Made by a program: the position numbers and the translations under genes
The notes under the pieces: generated by a model
Databases searched by the model: none
Told to the model about the DNA's origin: nothing
What the model saw: only the letters and a program-made list of their open reading frames with translations
Part shown: positions 31,576 to 33,758 of the stretch, piece by piece
Layout: each line of letters begins with the position of its first letter
Position numbering within the stretch: position 1 is the stretch's first letter
NCBI GenBank assembly: GCA_900556025.1
Contig: USNG01000017.1
Coordinates: 1 to 33,758 of the forward strand
DNA from: an uncultured Mycoplasmatota bacterium
Lineage (GTDB): Bacteria; Bacillota_I; Bacilli_A; RF39; UBA660
Direction: 5' to 3'
DNA: 33,758 nt

Positions 31576-31914
31576 ATGGAAGAAATCAAAGAATTATCTT
31601 CATATCTTTTTCAGTATGGAGGGACAGTCATCATGGCTGTTCTTTTTATTGTTTATTTGTTTTTGGATAGAAAAGATAGAAAGGATAAGGAAATTGAAGA
31701 TAAAGAAGATAAAAAACAAGAAAGGGATGCGAATAATGCAATTCTTAAAGAATTGTCAGCAAGTAATAGAAATATTGCTGAATCCTTAAATTTGCTTAAA
31801 ACGAGCATGGATAACACCAATAACGAGTTTAAACAACATGATGAACGAGCAATCAAAAGTTTTCAAAACATTCATGAAGATTTATTAATTTTAAAAGAAA
31901 GAAAGGAAAAGTAA
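31576..31914 (+). CDS. membrane protein, holin/BhlA-like candidate
   Basis: The 112-residue protein has GAAAGGAG upstream. Residues 13-31 form one hydrophobic segment (QYGGTVIMAVLFIVYLFLD). A highly charged coiled tail follows (RKDRKDKEIEDKEDKKQERD). One membrane segment plus a charged tail and a place before the holin and lysin fit the BhlA/UviB or XhlA-like groups. It may be an accessory holin. The sequence does not decide. Confidence 0.6.
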   Translation: MEEIKELSSYLFQYGGTVIMAVLFIVYLFLDRKDRKDKEIEDKEDKKQERDANNAILKELSASNRNIAESLNLLKTSMDNTNNEFKQHDERAIKSFQNIHEDLLILKERKEK

Positions 31915-31918
31915 AAAA

Positions 31919-32158
31919 ATGAAAGAAAAATTAAAAGATATATTAGTACGTGCATTAAAAACGTTTATGCAAGGATTTTTAGCTACATTAATAGTTTTAC
32001 TTAAAGAAAGTGATTTTAGTGATATAAACATACTTAAATCAATTCTAATTGGTGCTTTGGCTGGTGGTATAAGTGCAGTAATGAACTTAATTATAAAAGC
32101 ATTAAAAAAAGAGTATGACTTTGATGAAAACGAATTTGAAATTGAGGAAGGTGAGTAA
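31919..32158 (+). CDS. phage holin
   Basis: The 79-residue protein has GAAAGGAAAAG upstream. Two hydrophobic parts (FMQGFLATLIVLL, and ILIGALAGGISAVMNLIIKA with small residues) flank a polar stretch, and the end is acidic (ENEFEIEEGE). It resembles small holins next to phage lysins. It should form the hole that lets the lysin reach the cell wall. It precedes the lysin gene directly. Confidence 0.8.
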   Translation: MKEKLKDILVRALKTFMQGFLATLIVLLKESDFSDINILKSILIGALAGGISAVMNLIIKALKKEYDFDENEFEIEEGE

Positions 32159-32159
32159 T

Positions 32160-32762
32160 ATGCTTTCAGTTAAACAAAGACAAGAAAAATTAAAATTTCT
32201 TGGATTTTATGATGGCAAGATTGATGGTAAAGTAGGACCTAAAACAAAAAAAGGGTATAAAGATCTACAAAATAAATATTTTTTCAGAAAAAAAGACAAA
32301 GATGGACTTTATGGTAAAGATACAGATATTTTGCTTCAATGTGTATACAACGTAGCAAAATATAGTAAAAATTTTGATATTTTAAAAGATAAACTTCATT
32401 GCAGATGTAATGGCAAATATTGTACTGGTTATCCAGCTGTTATTGATGTAAACTTAGTGAAAAATTTACAAGAAATAAGAAATAAATTTGGTGCTACTAC
32501 AATAACATCATTATTAAGATGCAGTACTTGGAATAAAATTCAAGGTGGTGTGAGTAGCTCTAAACATACAAAAGGAAAAGGCGCTGATTATAGAACAAAA
32601 GTAAGTAATACTTTAGTTGGAAGAAAAAATATGATAGATTACTGGTTTACTTTGTCAAAGCCTAACTATGGTTATTGTAATGGTTATTATAAGATGAGTA
32701 GAACATCAGGTTGTAAAAAATCTGTTTCAATGGGAAACTCAACTCATTGTGATGTAAAGTAA
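32160..32762 (+). CDS. endolysin: peptidoglycan-binding plus M15-like peptidase
   Basis: The 200-residue protein from ATG 32160 has GAGGAAGGTGAG upstream. Residues 5-40 (RQEKLKFLGFYDGKIDGKVG) form a peptidoglycan-binding-1 type repeat. Residues 75-200 are an M15-type D-Ala-D-Ala peptidase domain: CRCNGKYCTGYP, SLLRCS, SSSKHTKGKGADYR with His136 and Asp143, and a final His196 (STHCDVK), the zinc ligands. It cuts the cell wall at lysis. The protein ends right after the last ligand, which is short but functional in this family. Confidence 0.9.
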   Translation: MLSVKQRQEKLKFLGFYDGKIDGKVGPKTKKGYKDLQNKYFFRKKDKDGLYGKDTDILLQCVYNVAKYSKNFDILKDKLHCRCNGKYCTGYPAVIDVNLVKNLQEIRNKFGATTITSLLRCSTWNKIQGGVSSSKHTKGKGADYRTKVSNTLVGRKNMIDYWFTLSKPNYGYCNGYYKMSRTSGCKKSVSMGNSTHCDVK

Positions 32763-32792
32763 GATGCTAATAATCAATTGCTAGCTTTTTTG

Positions 32793-32801
32793 TGGTATAA
32801 T
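32793..32801 (+). promoter_or_regulatory. extended -10 promoter TGGTATAAT
   Basis: TGG precedes a perfect TATAAT (32796-32801). No -35 box is found at 17 bases. Transcription would start near 32808, the A of the ATG of the small ORF that follows. The arrangement matches that at 13231-13248, where TATAAT is followed by a 6-base gap ending TC and then ATGG. Confidence 0.55.
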
Positions 32802-32807
32802 TTTCTC

Positions 32808-32933
32808 ATGGTTAGCAAAGATAGAAAAATCAAAATTTTGAAAAATAAAATTAAATTTTGTGATGAAAAGAAGAAACACAAAAAGATAAAAGAATACTTA
32901 AAAAGAGAACTGGATAAGTTAGTTAATAACTAG
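32808..32933 (+). CDS. leaderless small Lys-rich ORF
   Basis: A 41-residue frame from ATG 32808 is very rich in Lys (MVSKDRKIKILKNKIKFC, then KKKHKKIKEYLKRELDK). It begins at the predicted transcription start, so any mRNA would have no leader. It ends inside the terminator that separates it from the reverse-strand HNH gene. It could be a small DNA- or RNA-binding protein, or the region may mainly be a transcript with another role. Confidence 0.5.
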   Translation: MVSKDRKIKILKNKIKFCDEKKKHKKIKEYLKRELDKLVNN

Positions 32934-32952
32934 CGTCTAGTTCTCTTTTTTT
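32900..32952. terminator. bidirectional terminator between convergent genes
   Basis: AAAAAGAGAACT (32900-32911) pairs with AGTTCTCTTTTT (32939-32950); the arms have A and T runs on both outer sides, so the structure can stop transcription from either side. Its left arm is part of the codons of the small Lys-rich ORF. It serves this ORF and the reverse-strand HNH gene ending at 32937. Confidence 0.8.
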
Positions 32953-33440
32953 ATTTGCTCTAATTTATAAATATAATCTTGTTTGAATATAGAGATAAAT
33001 TCTTCTTTACTATGTGAATTTATAAATTCTCTTTGAAACATATTTTTATATTTTAAATTAAATAATACATCATTATGAAATCTATCATGACATTTTTGAC
33101 AAAATGGGCATACCATTCCATACTTTATAGATAATTGTCTGTATGCTCCTTCAAAAACTTCATTTTTTGAAATGATAACATATGCATTATTTATATAATC
33201 ATAAGTTCCATTTTTTGAGCCACATTCTGCACATGTAGTTAAATCGTTGTAAATAATACTATAACGATTATTTTCTAAATTTTGAAGTTTATAAGTCTTT
33301 TTACTAATTTTTTTATATTGCTTATATTCAATGTTTTCACATTTGCAAAACATCGATACTTCTTTCTTAAATTTAATACAGTATCCATATTTGATTCCTT
33401 TCTTACTTCTTACTCTTAAATTAATACATTTATTGTTCAT
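32937..33440 (-). CDS. HNH endonuclease-like phage protein
   Basis: The 167-residue protein from ATG 33440 (reverse strand) has GGAG about 11 bases upstream; GTG 33461 has no site. The N-terminal half contains CINLRVRSKKGIKYGYCIK and CKCENIEYKQYKKISKKTYK, a basic part with paired Cys. The second half has C-A-E-C-G, then NEVFEGAYRQLSIKYGMVCP and FCQKCHDRFHND, the HNH pattern of proteins found at the ends of many Bacillota prophages. It transcribes towards the lysin genes. Its role is unproved. Confidence 0.75.
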   Translation of the reverse strand: MNNKCINLRVRSKKGIKYGYCIKFKKEVSMFCKCENIEYKQYKKISKKTYKLQNLENNRYSIIYNDLTTCAECGSKNGTYDYINNAYVIISKNEVFEGAYRQLSIKYGMVCPFCQKCHDRFHNDVLFNLKYKNMFQREFINSHSKEEFISIFKQDYIYKLEQIKKEN

Positions 33441-33562
33441 TTTCAAACACACTCCAAACACACTTTTTTAAATATTTGGTGTAATTTAGTGTTATTTGAT
33501 GTTGACAAATACGTTTAAAATGAGGTAAAACTATATTAGTGAGGTTGAGAAATTATTCTCCT

Positions 33563-33573
33563 CAGCTCCACCA
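33563..33573 (+). other. putative attachment site: tmRNA-like 3' end
   Basis: CAGCTCCACCA is the 3' acceptor end typical of tmRNA (ssrA), followed 11 bases later by a terminator. The sequence before it (33541-33560) does not form the expected T-arm, so only the 3' tip looks like ssrA. A phage integrated in the 3' end of ssrA would leave exactly such a displaced fragment at one end of the prophage. The left partner is outside the window. Confidence 0.4.
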
Positions 33574-33584
33574 ATATTGTTATT

Positions 33585-33610
33585 AACTTGGTTTTTAATC
33601 AAGTTTTATA
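33585..33610 (+). terminator. hairpin after the tmRNA-like end
   Basis: AACTTG (33585-33590) and CAAGTT (33600-33605) form a 6-bp stem with a 9-base loop, followed by TTATA. The T run is short, so this is a moderate terminator. It fits the end of a host RNA gene just before the tRNAs. Confidence 0.5.
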
Positions 33611-33611
33611 T

Positions 33612-33686
33612 TGCCCTGTGGCCAAGTGGTAAGGCTCTGGACTCTGACTCCAGCATGCGTAGGTTCGAATCCTACTAGGGCAACCA
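33612..33686 (+). tRNA. trnQ: tRNA-Gln(CUG)
   Basis: A full cloverleaf can be drawn: acceptor TGCCCTG with TAGGGCA, anticodon stem CTGGA/TCCAG around loop CTCTGAC with anticodon CTG, and T-arm GTAGG/CCTAC with loop TTCGAAT. The discriminator is A and CCA is encoded (33684-33686). It reads CAG codons. It may be a host gene downstream of the attachment site, or phage-borne. Confidence 0.93.
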
Positions 33687-33687
33687 T

Positions 33688-33758
33688 GCTGAAATAGCTC
33701 AATTGGTAGAGCAACTGAATCGTAATCAGTAGGTTGTGGGTTCAATTCCTATTTTCAG
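33688..33758 (+). tRNA. trnT: tRNA-Thr(CGU), last bases cut by the window end
   Basis: The acceptor GCTGAAA begins one base after the CCA of tRNA-Gln. The D-arm GCTC/GAGC, anticodon stem ACTGA/TCAGT with loop ATCGTAA (anticodon CGT) and T-arm GTGGG/CCTAT with TTCAATT fit well. The 3' acceptor strand (TTTCAG...) lacks its last base, the discriminator and any CCA, since the window ends. The two tRNAs are probably co-transcribed. Confidence 0.9.

Noticed and set aside
32778..32783. TTGCTA as -35 box of the 32796 promoter
   Set aside because: The spacing to TATAAT is only 12 bases; the TGG extension explains the promoter better.
1..33758. CRISPR arrays, insertion sequences or a recoded genetic code
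   Set aside because: No regularly spaced repeats or transposase genes are seen, and TGA serves as a stop in many well-defined genes, so no recoding is needed.

Overview
The window is most of a temperate tailed-phage genome, almost certainly an integrated prophage, from a very AT-rich Gram-positive-type host (Bacillota or a related low-GC lineage). This rests on strong AGGAGG-type ribosome binding sites, the overall base composition, tRNA genes at the right edge with the CCA encoded in tRNA-Gln, and head and tail genes of the kinds found in Bacillota siphophages. TGA ends many genes and Trp is TGG, so the standard bacterial code applies. No integrase is visible; it would lie left of base 1.

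Layout. (1) 1-1338: end of an HTH regulator, small membrane proteins, a reverse-strand gene with its own promoter, and an excisionase-like DNA-binding protein. (2) 1351-7300: replication and recombination, with a DnaD-type initiator, a helicase-loader-like protein, an ERF annealing protein, a DUF1351 protein and SSB. (3) 7324-12175: an accessory stretch of short, overlapping ORFs (coiled coils, zinc ribbons, one membrane protein), interrupted at 10166-10432 by a reverse-strand gene with a near-consensus promoter and a terminator. (4) 12144-13335: an RNA-ligase-like enzyme, an ArpU/RinA-type late regulator, then helically phased TGTCAC repeats, an extended -10 promoter and a strong terminator, which together look like the late switch. 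(5) 13349-14377: an HNH protein and about 700 bases of non-coding, highly structured sequence ending in a terminator. (6) 14420-24088: packaging and head genes (small and large terminase, portal, MuF-type minor head protein, scaffold, capsid, connectors, tail tube). (7) 24168-31564: tail genes, including a -1 frameshifted chaperone pair, tape measure, tail tip and receptor-binding protein. (8) 31576-33440: membrane protein, holin, M15-type endolysin, a probable leaderless small ORF and a reverse-strand HNH protein. (9) 33441-33758: a putative attachment site made of a tmRNA-like 3' end, followed by tRNA-Gln(CUG) and the start of tRNA-Thr(CGU).

The best candidates for new biology are four points. 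First, the large structured RNA before the terminase, whose closing-stem architecture (hairpin, long stem, invariant GGT bulge) recurs in a compact copy at 20115-20234. Second, the MuF head protein with a C-terminal HEMSH metallopeptidase-like domain, followed by an overlapping small acidic ORF, which resembles a toxin and immunity pair. Third, the promoter, short leader and terminator layout of the late switch. Fourth, the reverse-strand moron genes.
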